From Apricaphanius iberus (taxonomy: Eukaryota; Chordata; Actinopteri; Cyprinodontiformes; Aphaniidae): a stretch of 64,000 nt of DNA. Position numbers and translations under genes: made by a program. The stretch is from positions 1,302,001 through 1,366,000 of the forward strand of contig JAPXFQ010000351.1 in assembly GCA_028564705.1 (NCBI GenBank), written 5' to 3'. The notes below the pieces were generated by a model. The model was not told where the DNA came from and searched no databases. It saw only the letters and a list, made by a program, of their open reading frames with translations. Positions 1 through 10,998 of this stretch are shown piece after piece (position 1 is the first letter of the stretch; each line of letters starts with the position of its first letter).

Positions 1-163
1 TGGATACAGTCGGCTGGACAGCAAAGAAGAAGAATATGTAGAGTAAATGCAAGCACGTATGTAGTTCATGGAAAGAGTGTTTCATCTTCCACCTTTAATG
101 TGAGATGTTCTGTACAATTCAAGGGGAAAACCATCAAACCTGTCTCTGGATCCAGACGCTTAA

Positions 164-945
164 GCTGCATTCAGACCGTATCCGTTGGATACGTTGAGCA
201 ACACATTCAATGGATGAAGTTTGACGTATGTACTTTTTGGCTTCCATAGCCTGCTTCTGAGGAAAAAACAACGCATGGGCGGGGCTTCCTCTGTTGCCGT
301 ACGTTCTGCACTATGGTGGATCGTAACTAGAGAGTGGCATGGCTTTATTAGCTAGATAAAGCTAGACAACGTTGACATCGGGTGCATCAGCGCCCATTAT
401 TCAGATGCATTCTGAGTTTGGGGAGTTTAACATTTGCTCCAGGAGCTGCTTATGGATGAGGTTCGCTTTCAGTGCTACTTCCGTCTGTCCCGCACCTAAT
501 TTTCCGACCTCCTGGGCCGCATCGGAGCTTAAATCTCCTACCAGGACAACAACTACAGGTTCTCTGTTCCTCTTTAGGAGCGCCTGTCCATCTGACTTCG
601 GTAAGTGTTATTTAGGATTTTTTTAAATCTGCGTTTGTTAAAAATGTTTTCACTGGACCCGCGCTTCATTCAAGTTACGTGTATAGTGACATCACTACAG
701 TGAGACACTCTGATTGTTTGCCGCACTGCGTTAACTGCTTTGGGTCCGTCAAAAGCTCAGCTTGCTGAACTTCTGTGACGCATGCCTTGGTACGTTGCCG
801 TATGAAACGCAAGCGTCGTTGACGGAGCCAACGTACTCAACGCAACGCAGAGCCCTTGACGGACTTCTGACGTACTCCACCATAGACTTTACATGTAATC
901 TTGCCGCAGCTAACGCTGACGCATGGGGTTGGTCTGAATGTAGCA
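164..945 (+). mobile_element. PIF/Harbinger MITE, copy 1
   Basis: A 782-bp element with short terminal inverted repeats: left GCTGCATTCAGACC, right end reading TGCTACATTCAGACC in reverse complement. It is flanked by TAA at 161-163 and 946-948, the TWA target duplication expected for PIF/Harbinger. Inside (about 372-600) lies a decayed first exon of a Harbinger transposase on the plus strand (QMHSEFGEFN, then LLQEL/DEVRF-like and DLLGRIGA-like pieces in shifted frames), ending in a GGTAAG donor. The second half of a normal transposase is missing. A sister copy lies at 50244-51030. Confidence 0.85.
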
Positions 946-948
946 TAA

Positions 949-2229
949 GACCCATTGTGATGCTGAAACATTTTTATCTCCCTTGATATTCAGCTTTGAG
1001 ACAACTGACAGCAACTTACTACTGTTAATATTTCAACCACTGACAACAAATCCATCTCCACCTGAAGAAATCCCAGAGCATGGTGCTTTACAGACTGGTT
1101 TCCCTGCAAGGCGCTGCTTTTGGGAGAAAGTTGCTCTGAAAGCTAATGTGCAGTCATGTATGTGATACTGTGGTCACATGGAGAACACAGTGAGAAATCC
1201 CTGCAGCTCCTAAGTGTGTTACTGTTGGCCTCATGGAAGATCACCGTTCTGTTATGAAAGCCTCTCTTAACAGATGTACAGAGGATTAATATGGTCACTG
1301 CAAAAAGGAAATAAAACATGAATTCTGACTTTAATCGCCTCTTCTTGCACAACTCACATCTCTGTCATTGAAGCTGGTTGCTCCAAAGTGTCCATCTGCA
1401 TTAGAGACAATATTCTGAGGTTAAAGTCAGAATTCTTTTTTTTCTGAAGCTCTAATCATCTTCTGTACAAATGCCTTTGATAAAATGAGAAACCTTTCCT
1501 TTGTATACTCTCTGCAAACTATGACTTATGGATATAAATTAATGTTCAGATTCAGATTCACTACAATAGCAGGAATCAGGAGGAACTCAAAAGAATTGAA
1601 TGAATGAATGAATGAAGTCTAATTACCATCAGAATTCAGCTAGACGTTAAAGTTATAAGAGTGAATTTTCAGATTTTTTTAAAGTAAAAAATGATATCTA
1701 GTTTCACACAATACAAATTCAGTGTTATTCAACGTCTAAAAAAAAACTGATTCCAGTTAACCTATATATTTCTTCAACATAACTGAGTTAAAGACGTGCC
1801 CATGTAGTCAGGCTATGGAAGCTTTTAATTTCCATTTTCCCCTTAAGACGGATTTGTTTCATCTCCTAGGTTATACAGATTGCATGTTAAATTATTTCAA
1901 ATGACATAAAGAAGCTTTTTAACAGGAGTGCAGGAGCACAACCGGCTGGCTGATGTTCATATTAGCTTTCTAGAGATTCTGCAGAGCTGCAGCGGTGTGC
2001 TGAGGCTCGATGAATAAACAGCTGGCTAACTAGATAAGCTTCCATGCATTAATAGTCCCACATTGAGCACATATGGGGGTGTCAAACACTGTCGTTAGCT
2101 GTCAGAAGCTCAGAACAATGGACGTTGTGTTTAAACATACGACATTCATGCAGACATCCGGCTGGTTTCATAAAAACATCTTTATTGTTCATTAGAAACG
2201 CTGCGGCTCGTTTGGCTTCTTTCAACAAC
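949..2229. other. Unassigned intergenic DNA
   Basis: No coding region or named repeat was recognised. A short (GAAT)n run occurs at about 1598-1616. The rest is AT-rich single-copy-looking sequence. Confidence 0.5.
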
Positions 2230-2379
2230 ACAATAAACACTTAGCAGCCGTTCATTTTCTGCCGCACAGCAGCAGCCCCAGCAGCTAGCTCCCTGCAATG
2301 GAGGCTAGCGACCTTAGCTGACAGCTAATGATGTTTTTGCCGTCTGCAGCTAAACTTTTCACGGCATACGCAAGTCACA

Positions 2380-2530
2380 AGAATGGCTAACTAGGTGACG
2401 GACTTACCTTCAAGATAAAAGCGGCACAATTGTATTCAGAAACGAGAAAAAACTTCCTTATCTACAGGATAGGAAGTAAAGGTGGCCTGCGTAAAGCTAA
2501 CATTGTATACACCATTTCCGGTTAAAACCA
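2380..2530 (-). promoter_or_regulatory. Possible first exon/promoter of a leftward neighbouring gene
   Basis: On the minus strand a strong splice donor, TTGAAG|GTAAGT, ends a stretch at 2408, preceded by sequence without long open frames. The DNA just downstream (2030-2400) is rich in GCTAGC/TAGCTA motifs and CAG triplets, a texture often seen in first introns next to fish promoters. No coding exon follows inside the window, so the gene body would lie beyond position 1. This is a weak prediction. Confidence 0.22.
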
Positions 2531-3048
2531 ACGCTTGAAAAAGTAAAACTCAATAAAATCGTAGCACCTATCTGACAGCATTATATGATTTAATAACGGG
2601 TTTAATAGCACATTCCACCGCCTGATTTATCAATATTCCTCATTGCGGTATGTCGTCTTATAAAATCTGTTTCTGCACTGGTTTGAGGAGTCTTCTATTT
2701 TGAAGGAGCATTTAGAATTTAACTAGAGTTTCCTCTCGACCCATAGGGATTTTCATTCAGCAGCTTGTTTGAAAGGAAGTTTGTCAACGATGATAAATAA
2801 AGTACAGAAAAGGCTAGCTATATCAACGACAGAAAAATGTGAAATTCAACCCCCAAAAAGAGCTGCAAATATAAACAACGAAAAAGGTTTTCAAATCTCG
2901 CTGAACATTTCGTCTTTACAGGACGGGAAAATATGAACTAAAAAAATACTGGCAGTAGAAAACCGGAGTTTCAATTCAGAAAAGGCCCACATCTCCCTCA
3001 GTAAATGGAGCTGCCCAGATGAACAGGAAGCCTATGGGGTTGCCAGCT
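2531..3048. other. Unassigned intergenic DNA
   Basis: Nothing recognisable: AT-rich, no open frame of note, no terminal repeats seen. Confidence 0.5.
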
Positions 3049-3335
3049 GTGTGTGAGGGCGTGTTTTAATATCTTTGTGGGGACCAAAAATAAGAAGTGT
3101 ACTATCCTCGTGGGGACCGACAGCCGTTGTGGGGACCAAAATCCCAGGCCCCACAAATCTGAAGGCATTTCTGTGGCTCAAAATGTGGTTTTAGTGTCAG
3201 AGTTACAGTTAGGATATGGGTTATGGTTAAGCATTCATTTTTGATGGTTAGGGTTAGGGGCTACAGTAAGCATTATGTCAATGAGAAGTCCCCAAAAAGA
3301 TAGTAAAACACAATTGTGTGTGCGTTTTAGGTTGA
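3049..3335. repeat. Short TIR repeat (GTGGGGACC family)
   Basis: The left edge has GTGTTTTAATATCTTTGTGG and the right edge, in reverse complement, GTGTTTTACTATCTTTTTGG, so the unit has imperfect inverted ends of about 20 bp. The interior repeats TGTGGGGACC three times and has telomere-like GGTTAGGGTTAGGGG near 3247. I recognise it as a common dispersed teleost repeat but cannot name its family. Confidence 0.5.
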
Positions 3336-3715
3336 ATGAACAGTTTTGTGCCTGGGAACACCAACTCTGGGGAGTCAGGAAGGAGGCTCCAACTGGCCAT
3401 CAAACCCAGCTTTGGATCAATGAAAGACAATAGATGGATGAACCATATTTACAGCTTAATAAAACAAATCGTTCAAATGAGCTAAAGAGAAGCAGCCATG
3501 GCTTTGGCAGTTATATAGGTAAGAATTTTTTTCCTTATAAAATGATAAACGAAATGGACGTCTTAACAAATCAAAGCTTAAATTGCCTAAGAGATAAACA
3601 CACTACAGCTAAAGATGTGGTTTCTAATAAGCAGTGGGCCTATTTTGAAATGTTATGGTTCTCAGTCTGTTCAGACTACAAATGAGTTCAAATCATGTAC
3701 AACTTAAAGACTATG

Positions 3716-4890
3716 AAAAAAAAATGAGTTTTATTCCAAAAGTGGCACAGCTTTTTACTTGACATTCGCACATTTAGTAACAGATAAGAGTATGGTTCTA
3801 AGTACAAGGCAACAACCTTAGCGCATGCGTTAGAGGCACATCATTCACATATTGTGCTGACAAAACCTGAAGCAGAGATTTACCACAGTTTATATTAATA
3901 ATGCATAAAGTGAAAGGAAGCTGAAACAAAGAATGCTGTAGGAGGGCTGTTCTACCAGAACTGGCATTTAACTGGCACATGAAGTTATCCACACAAACAC
4001 TGCCTCTGAACATGGTAATATACGCTGCATCCCAATCTGTCTGCTACTACGTTAGGTCACTTTGTGGTTACTGTTCTAAAGGCTTGTTTCACAAATGTAG
4101 GGTTCCAAGAGACATGAACTAATGAGTTTACATCCAAAAGCTTACAGGAATGGTGTATAGAAGGCCCCAGCGATGGAAGCTGGTGGGTGCTGTGCCTAGG
4201 GTGAGGCTGTGTGGAGCATTTCTCGGAATTTTCATTTTATTGAATCAGCTACTGAAGGAACACTGTTCCACACCCAGCTGAAGATACAAGAATGTCACTC
4301 AGGCTGGTACACGCCCTTAGAGCTCAAAGAAAAAGCCAAACAGGTGAAACTGGTAGGAGTAGCTGTGGGTGGAGATTCCTGCAACATTTCATCTGACAGA
4401 CCCGTCACCTACCCTGCTAACCTTTGTGCACCTACAGAGCACCAAAAACGTGATTAAAAGCTTTTACTGTGATTTCACGCAGAAATTTGAATGTCTTTTT
4501 TTTTAAGAAGTTAGGTTTTTACGTTTGGCAAAAAAGTGTACCGTTATCCTCCAAAGTGTCAACCCTTCACCAGTGAAACCAGCAGGTTAGAATGACCAGT
4601 TCTAATTCGGTTTCATGACATGAGGCCGATTCCAAGCAAAAAGCAAACAGACCCACCTAATGACTCGTGTTCGAGCTTTCAGAATGATGCATTTTAGGTA
4701 CGGGGGGCATGCTGCTTTCAGGTCTGACTTACATGCATTACTCTGAAGAAAACTACATGCATGCTTTAGGAACATCTGAGGAACAGAGGAAGCTGTGAGA
4801 TTTCTAGATAAAATATTTTGAATTGTGTAGATAGCAGAGTCATTTCATAAAACGAAGCAGGGAGGAAGAGGGGGGCGGCATCACCAGGAC
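3716..4890 (-). terminator. capns1: capns1 3'UTR with polyadenylation signal
   Basis: Downstream of the TGA the minus strand runs about 1.15 kb without a recognisable repeat. A canonical AATAAA lies at 3735-3730 (read on the minus strand), followed by an A/T-rich stretch suitable for cleavage near 3710-3720. The final exon would then be 4917 to about 3716. The signal is seen; its use is inferred. Confidence 0.5.
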
Positions 4891-7800
4891 TCAAGAGTAC
4901 ATGGTCAACTGAAGCCACTGGAATGAAAAGACATAAAAATCAGAGACTTAATAAAGTCAATGTACCACAATATAAACATTTTAAAAAGGAAGAAATTGAC
5001 TGATATTGATTCCATTACCTCTTGAACATTAACCTTGATAGTCCCGTTTTTATCCTTGTCCAAAGTTTGGAAGGCACCTGCAGCAGATAAAATAAACCTT
5101 CCAGATGACGACAACTCTGTACCCTGATAGAGCCACTAAAACATCAGACAACAAGCTCAGATCAACTTACGGCACATGGCATCCAGCCTCACGAGGCAGC
5201 CGATGTAGTTGTCAAAATCCATGTTGCCGCTTTCATCACTATATCTGCGAATAATCATCTGAAAGAGCTGGTCATTGAGAGGGAAGCCTGCAGAGAAAAC
5301 GTACAGATTAGACCAGCGCGTTACCGTGAAGCAGCAGATCCTGAGGCTGTTGGGAGGATTATCAAACAAATGTTTAAACATGGAACAGAACATTATCCTA
5401 GTTACGATGCCGCTTCACAACTGATGCAAAACACACAAGTCCCAGCAGGTCTGGTAGATTGATTGGGTCGGTGTAACATAGCAACATGGACGTTAGTAGG
5501 CTGAACAAAACAGCGCCAAGCTAGCAGTGGTTCGTTGTGAAACCGTAAGCTGGATGATCCAACTCATACGAACATTTTTCTTTTCAGCTGACGCTAAAGT
5601 CAGCATTTATCTGGTTAACCTTCCACCACTCCCAGGAATTATTTCCAAAAGGCTCATGATGAAATGACATCTTCCTACTGCGCTCATAACTTTACTTCAA
5701 AGACCCAAATTCTTCCTGTGACGCTCCACATTACACCACCAACTTCACCGTATTTACCCAGATTTTATGGGACAGACTAACTAATGTCATCATCATGAAC
5801 TAAAGTTAAAAAGCAAACAGTTCAGGTTTCTTTGAATGATTAAACATTTCACCCCTTTGTAGAAGAATTGTTTTCTGAGTTTGTCTCCACATCAACATGC
5901 TGAGATCGAATGAGAAGCTTAATATCAACTTAGCACATTCACTGCTGGACTTGGGTCTGGACGTGAATAGGGCATTCCAACACAAACCCCTTAGATCCAA
6001 ACCCTTCCATCGTATACTTAGAGTCATACTGGAAACTGAACGTCCAGCACAGTCCAGTCATTTGTGATGCTGCCATGTTTTCTTCTAACTCTGCTGTATT
6101 TCCATCAGCTTCCCTGTCCCTGCCACTCCAGGTTTTATGGTGGGGACGGTGTGTTCAGGGTACTGAGTCGTATCATTATTCATTAGGAATGACTGTTTTA
6201 ACATGTTCCATACAGTCCCAAAAGAATACATTAAAGTTTGTGGTTGCAAACCAAATAAGAAAACAAGGCTAGAGCATTAATAGTGGTGGTAGTGTACTTC
6301 ATCAATATCCAGCCTGTGGCTGTTTTTAGATGTGGACATACAGACTCCAACAACCAGAGATTCTGTTCGCTAGCAAAAGATACTGGAAGAATGTCCAGCC
6401 ATCTGGTTCCAAAATTAAATTACCTCCGTTAGCAAAAAAACAAAAAATGTCAAAGCACAGACTTATGTTGTGACGTTTAAAAGATGATTCCTGATCAAAA
6501 GCTTCAAATGAGTCGTAGTAAAGTCGGACCGGTTTTGGCAGCAACTGAAGGCTGTTCACATCACTATGCGGTAGAGAAACTGAACCCTCACCAGCAGCTC
6601 TGAACGCGTTGGGCAGTTCATCCGCTCCGATGACACCAGAGCAGTCTGTGTCATACTGCTTGTACACGCCCTAAACAAGAAACAATACAAACATCAAGAG
6701 CAGTTATGCATCAGTTTCCTGGTTAGTCGCTTCACCCTAAAAAGAGTTGAAAAAACAAAAAAATGTATTGGAACTTAAGACAGCAGTCAGAGAGGCAACA
6801 ACATAAGACGTTTCTCTGGGAAACGCAGTCATCTGTTCAATAGGATGAGCATGCAACGAAAGCACACTGATCCCAGGTCTGTCTCGTCAACACAAACATT
6901 CAAATGAATGAAAAGTTTGGAACGGTGTACATTCAAATAGGCTGACACTGTGCACAAGCCTGCTGTATCTACCTGCCATTTCTTTACGTTGTTCCAGAGT
7001 TGTTTGAACTCATGGAAGCCAAGTTTCCCAGTGCTGTCAGACTGGAACAGTTTTAAGGAAATCAAGCAGAAAGTCAAAAGGTACCTGGCTCCAACCTAAC
7101 CTTCCCTATCTGACTCTTTGTGAATAGTGTTCATTTGTCCAAGGTGCATTTATAGAGGAGTCACACTACATACGTCATCAAAAGTTTCTGTCAGTAAAGA
7201 GCACACATGGTAGGAAGGATACATCCATGACAGCCACCATGCTCCGACAGGACTCGATGCTGAAACCATCTGTCTTCAGGTCTCCATCTAAGTAAGAGTC
7301 AAAGACAGAAGCTTTAAGAGAGACACAAGGTGACATAGAAAAGTACTGTTCAGACTAGAGATACAGCAGGAGAGTGAAGAATTAAAGGAAATATGTACAG
7401 AGATGAGGTGGTAGTAGATCTTAGATACAAAAAGTGGAGCCAGAGCTTACGCTTCCCGATGATCCTGTTCAGGATGTTCATCAGCTCATTTGGGCTCACC
7501 TCCATGTCCTTTGTGATAATAACAGAGGGAGACAGTGTTGTCACCGATTCAGTCATCGCCAGAAAAGCATTAAGAGTTCAGAAGAATGAGGCCCTCACAT
7601 CTCCAGCGAGCTGCTGGAAGACTCGGCGGAACTGCTTCTCCTCGTCACTTTCATGCTGCTCTGCATATGCGAGTGGCCTGCGTGGAGGAGGCTGTGGGAC
7701 AGACACATGAGTAGACTGAGTTACAGATGCATCAATCAACCAGTCAATCTTCCCTGGTGACCAGCAGGGCAAATACAGAACAACCTTTTTAAAAAAACTA

Positions 7801-8186
7801 AAATCTAATTTGTTTGGTGCACTTTTGTAAATCCAGTATAAATCAGACAAAAGGATCTCACAGTTCATTAATAAATCCTTATCAGTTTTACCTGATATAT
7901 GAATTATTACCTATATTAAGAAACCAAAGCACATTATTTTTCTCTTAAGTGTTAAAGAGGAAAATAAAAATTGGCCTGTTGGCCAGATATGGATGCTCAG
8001 GCTATCTACTTACAGGATTTGAAGGTGCAAACTGTTCAGGATCGATGTTGCTGCAAAAAGATGAGATATGAAAATGATTGTTGAAGCCATTAACAATGCT
8101 TGAGTTTACTTTATGTTGATGTATGGTAAAGATTCTCACCTGACAACATCAACGATGCCACCAACAACTTTTTTAAGAAAGAACAT
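4891..8186 (-). CDS. capns1: Calpain small (regulatory) subunit 1, spliced, nine or more exons
   Basis: Regulatory subunit that pairs with the catalytic subunits of calpain-1/-2, calcium-dependent cytosolic cysteine proteases. I joined exons by GT/AG sites and phase on the minus strand: 8186-8140 (ATG), 8050-8014, 7691-7599, 7508-7451, 7287-7223, 7041-6973, 6670-6592, 5287-5171, 5077-5019, 4917-4891 (TGA). The sum is 651 nt, 216 residues, no internal stop. Penta-EF-hand signature motifs are visible: ESDEEKQFRRVFQQLAGD (about 42-59), ELMNILN (about 66-72), the loops DSDSTGKLGFHE and DTDCSGVIGADE, RRYSDESGNMDFDNY, LVRLDAM and LDKDKNGTIKVN, ending in WLQLTMYS. The last EF-hand and the C-terminal tail serve dimerisation in this family. 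The N-terminus is only about 28 residues before the PPPRRP stretch and lacks the glycine-rich domain V of mammals, as is usual in fish. The orthology call is firm; a/b paralogue status cannot be settled. Confidence 0.97.
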
Positions 8187-8189
8187 CTT
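8140..8189 (-). other. capns1: capns1 exon 2 (start-codon exon)
   Basis: Minus-strand acceptor ttgttggcag precedes AAG-ATG, so the initiator ATG (8186-8184) lies three bases into this exon, and a GTGAG donor follows. It encodes MFFLKKVVGGIVDVV plus two bases of a Ser codon. The short hydrophobic start matches the N-terminal membrane-associating segment of the family. The acceptor just 5' of the ATG implies a separate untranslated first exon upstream. Confidence 0.9.
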
Positions 8190-8842
8190 CTGCCAACAAA
8201 TAAATCAAACAAACAGCAGAAGATGAACTTACGCTATAAGAAACAATGATCTAGATGGGTCTGTTTGTGCACAGCTCAGAAGAATCCCAGGAAGCTGTAA
8301 TGATCACAGAGCTGAAACAAACTGTGTGCTGCCTACTAATCAGTAACCGCTTTGGACTCATCAGCCCAACTACAGCGCCACCAGTTGCTCCTGTTAGTCA
8401 CATAATCAAGATTTCCCTCAGCCTTCTTCAGACACGCCCAACAGCCCCTCTGCAAACACTTCCTGTTATGGGAGCAAAAACTCCATCGGACAGACGGGAG
8501 AAGCATGTAATGAAGGCGCACGGTTATAGAGACCCGGCTGCTCTTAAACCAGACTCCCAACTATCCTGTTAGACGCTGTTACGTGATGTTTGTGCTAAAA
8601 GTTTAGCTTTGTCTGATCACACGGTGCTTTTAAACAACCCAAATACATCCCTTAAAGAGCTTTCAATCTCCGTTTAAACTTTAAAACCTGCTCATTAGAA
8701 ACTCACTGTCATATTAAGACAGAATGTTCCGACCCAAAGCAGCTAATTAAGTATAGCTTTAGCAGTGCAGACATCCGCTAACGCACCAACTTCAACGACA
8801 CCCGCGAGTTAACAACGCTGTCCAGGTTTAACGTGTAGTTAC

Positions 8843-8990
8843 CGTGTGGCTGAACGGGGTTCAAACTTGGGTCCAGCTGTTCTGTCCGAACCTTTGCGTG
8901 ACTTCCAACAATGTCAGTCAGAACCAGAACCAGGATATGTGAACACGCCTAGATTGACGCAGCAGGGGAATAAGGGAAGTGACGGGAAAC
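8843..8990 (-). other. capns1: Probable capns1 5'UTR exon 1 and promoter region
   Basis: An upstream untranslated exon is required by the exon 2 acceptor. The best candidate ends at 8843, where the minus strand reads CCACACG|GTAACT. The sequence just 5' holds ETS-like GGAAG/CTTCC elements (for example at 8976-8982 and 9000-9007) and no TATA box, as expected for a housekeeping promoter. The exact start and even this donor are inferred; other GT sites between 8200 and 8840 could serve. Confidence 0.35.
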
Positions 8991-9050
8991 CTGCACGGCT
9001 ACTTCCGCTCTTCTTTCCAAAATAAAATGCAACCACGAGCCATCACTCCT

Positions 9051-9055
<5 letters not shown>

Positions 9056-9136
<81 letters not shown>
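9056..9136. repeat. (TA)n microsatellite
   Basis: About 80 bp of TA dinucleotides with one slip near 9102. The small open frames of alternating Tyr-Ile that cross it are artefacts. Confidence 0.95.
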
Positions 9137-9139
<3 letters not shown>

Positions 9140-9484
9140 GGACGTACACAGACATTTTGAGGGGCAGGGTCTCAAATGAAATAAGTACGTTTTTTCTTTT
9201 CCTTTTTAAAAAAAAAGTATATATTAACGCAACACTGACTTCCTTTAAAAAAAATTTTCATTGTATTGTATCTTCCTCAAACTCATGCAATTGTTTAATT
9301 TTCAAAAGATGTCTACAAAATAATCAGTTCACACAGAAACCATGGTCTCCTTAGTATTCAGTAGGTTTATAGAGCAGCAAAGAAAACCATTCCACAATAT
9401 GCATGTTTTGAAAACATTTTCTATGCTACTAGTTTCAAGTATATATTTAGATTAGAATAACCAAAATAACTGCATCAAGCAGAG
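9137..9484. other. Possible hAT end fragment and AT-rich filler
   Basis: The segment opens with CAGGGACGTACACAGAC, which resembles the CAGxGGCGTA-type ends of hAT transposons, but no matching right end was found. The rest is T-rich and unassigned. Confidence 0.25.
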
Positions 9485-9954
9485 CAGTGGCGTAGCCAGA
9501 AAAATAAAACTGGGTGTGCACCAGCATACAATGGGTGTGTCAAATTTATTCTGAACAAACAGATTTTTTTTTTTTTTACTGTGTGCATGTAATGCCCCCC
9601 TGAAGGGGAAAAATGTTGCCAGATTCATAATTTGCCTTAAGCAGAGAGCCAAATGCTCCCCCTACCTACAGGCCTGCAGGCACAACTAAAAATTTCAAAA
9701 TAAAATATTCAAAATCACTGCCTGGTATTAGCTTGTGTAAATAAACACCTGCTCAACTTTTGAAATACATCATAACCTTTCAACCTTTAAACACAAGTTT
9801 TTAACGCAATTTAAATGAGTTAACCATTTTTAAATGTATTTCCTGTAACATTTATAAGTAAACCTGTTTATCTTCTCCTATTTATTTCTTACTCTATCAC
9901 ATGTAGGGCTACATATTATTTAAGCACCTGAACTTCCCAACTTCGGATTGCAGC

Positions 9955-10140
9955 TTCACAAGGCATGTGGCTTGGCCTTAAACAGGTTTATTATTTTGTC
10001 AGAGTCCAGTTTGCCTGGAAGCTCTTTTTCGAACATGAGCCATTAGATGCTGTTAAGTCTCTCAGTGAGCATTGTAGCTCTGCTGCTGCTTTTAATCCTG
10101 TTCACCACTGAAAAAAAGGCGCTCTACAGAGCAACTTGTA
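9955..10140 (-). pseudogene. hAT transposase C-terminal relic
   Basis: Minus-strand translation gives FSVVNRIKSSSRAT, then an ERLNS/LPGKLDSDKIINLFKA-like run interrupted by TAA and TGA. This is the pattern of the hAT C-terminal dimerisation region (conserved FS..NRIK...R..M...RL...L). It has no start and contains stops. It supports the hAT call for the surrounding 8-bp-TSD element. Confidence 0.65.
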
Positions 10141-10960
10141 ACAGGCAGTGAAATGAGAATGCAAAGCAAACTGTTCAACGTGGGACTATCTCCAGCAATT
10201 CGTTTGCTGAATTAATGCATATTAAATATTATCTGTTAAGTAGGCTAGTATTTAATCAAAACAACCTGACCAGAGAACTACACATAAAAGTGAAATTTAA
10301 CGTTTTCGCTATTATTAGAATATGTATATATTTTTTAATCTTATAGTCAGATTGTTGCAGAAGTTATTGGCTTTAAGTTTTTGGATTTTTTATTTTTTTT
10401 TCCGCAGACAGAATAGATTACCCCATGGGTAATTATAGCTGTTGCTCTGCAGGCAGAATCCGCACTTCGCTTTACTGGAGACTGAAACGTGATTCAATTT
10501 AGACAAAAAGTGTAACATTAGGAAATATTTCTCCCATTGTAGCGACCATAAGATGAAGACTCTCAGAATGAGCCGTTTCACTACCTGTAAACTATCGGAG
10601 GAGCACCTGCTGTTAAGCTGCATGCAGGCGCCGCACATCCGTGGCACATATCGGGCTGGAGCGCTTCTAAGTGGCGCACTGGGGTGGATTGACTGGGGAT
10701 CTGTCCAAAATTCATGGCGCCTCTAACTCTTACCTGATAACCGCTGGACAAATGCCCCAGACCCCCCGCAACTATTCAATGAGAAGTGGGGCAAATAATA
10801 AATTGAATTCATTTACCTGGAATTTACCAGTGCATAGAGTAAAAACAAAAATAACATCTGCGCACCACATAAAGCGAGAGGGAGGTGTGTAAACAAATCT
10901 CTAAAAATGCATAACAGGCCTCGATTTTTTGTCACCTCTCTCTCCCACTCTCTCTCTCTC

Positions 10961-10995
<35 letters not shown>
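10961..10995. repeat. (TA)n microsatellite, left part, interrupted by Tc1
   Basis: A TA run of about 35 bp ends exactly at the Tc1 left end; a further run of about 30 bp continues at 12612-12641. The element therefore inserted into a TA tract inside the hAT element. Confidence 0.9.

Positions 10996-10998
<3 letters not shown>

Noticed and set aside
3241..3260. Telomere-like GGTTAGGGTTAGGGG
   Set aside because: Only two units, inside a dispersed TIR repeat; not an interstitial telomere array.
8255..8572. 105-codon frame on the plus strand next to capns1
   Set aside because: It lies in the first intron of capns1, has no motif, and overlaps an equally long minus-strand frame.
8979..9179. Open frame with long Tyr-Ile runs
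   Set aside because: It is translation of a (TA)n microsatellite. The same applies to frames at 10813-10998, 12537-12845, 13596-13820, 20858-21046 and 43914-44195.
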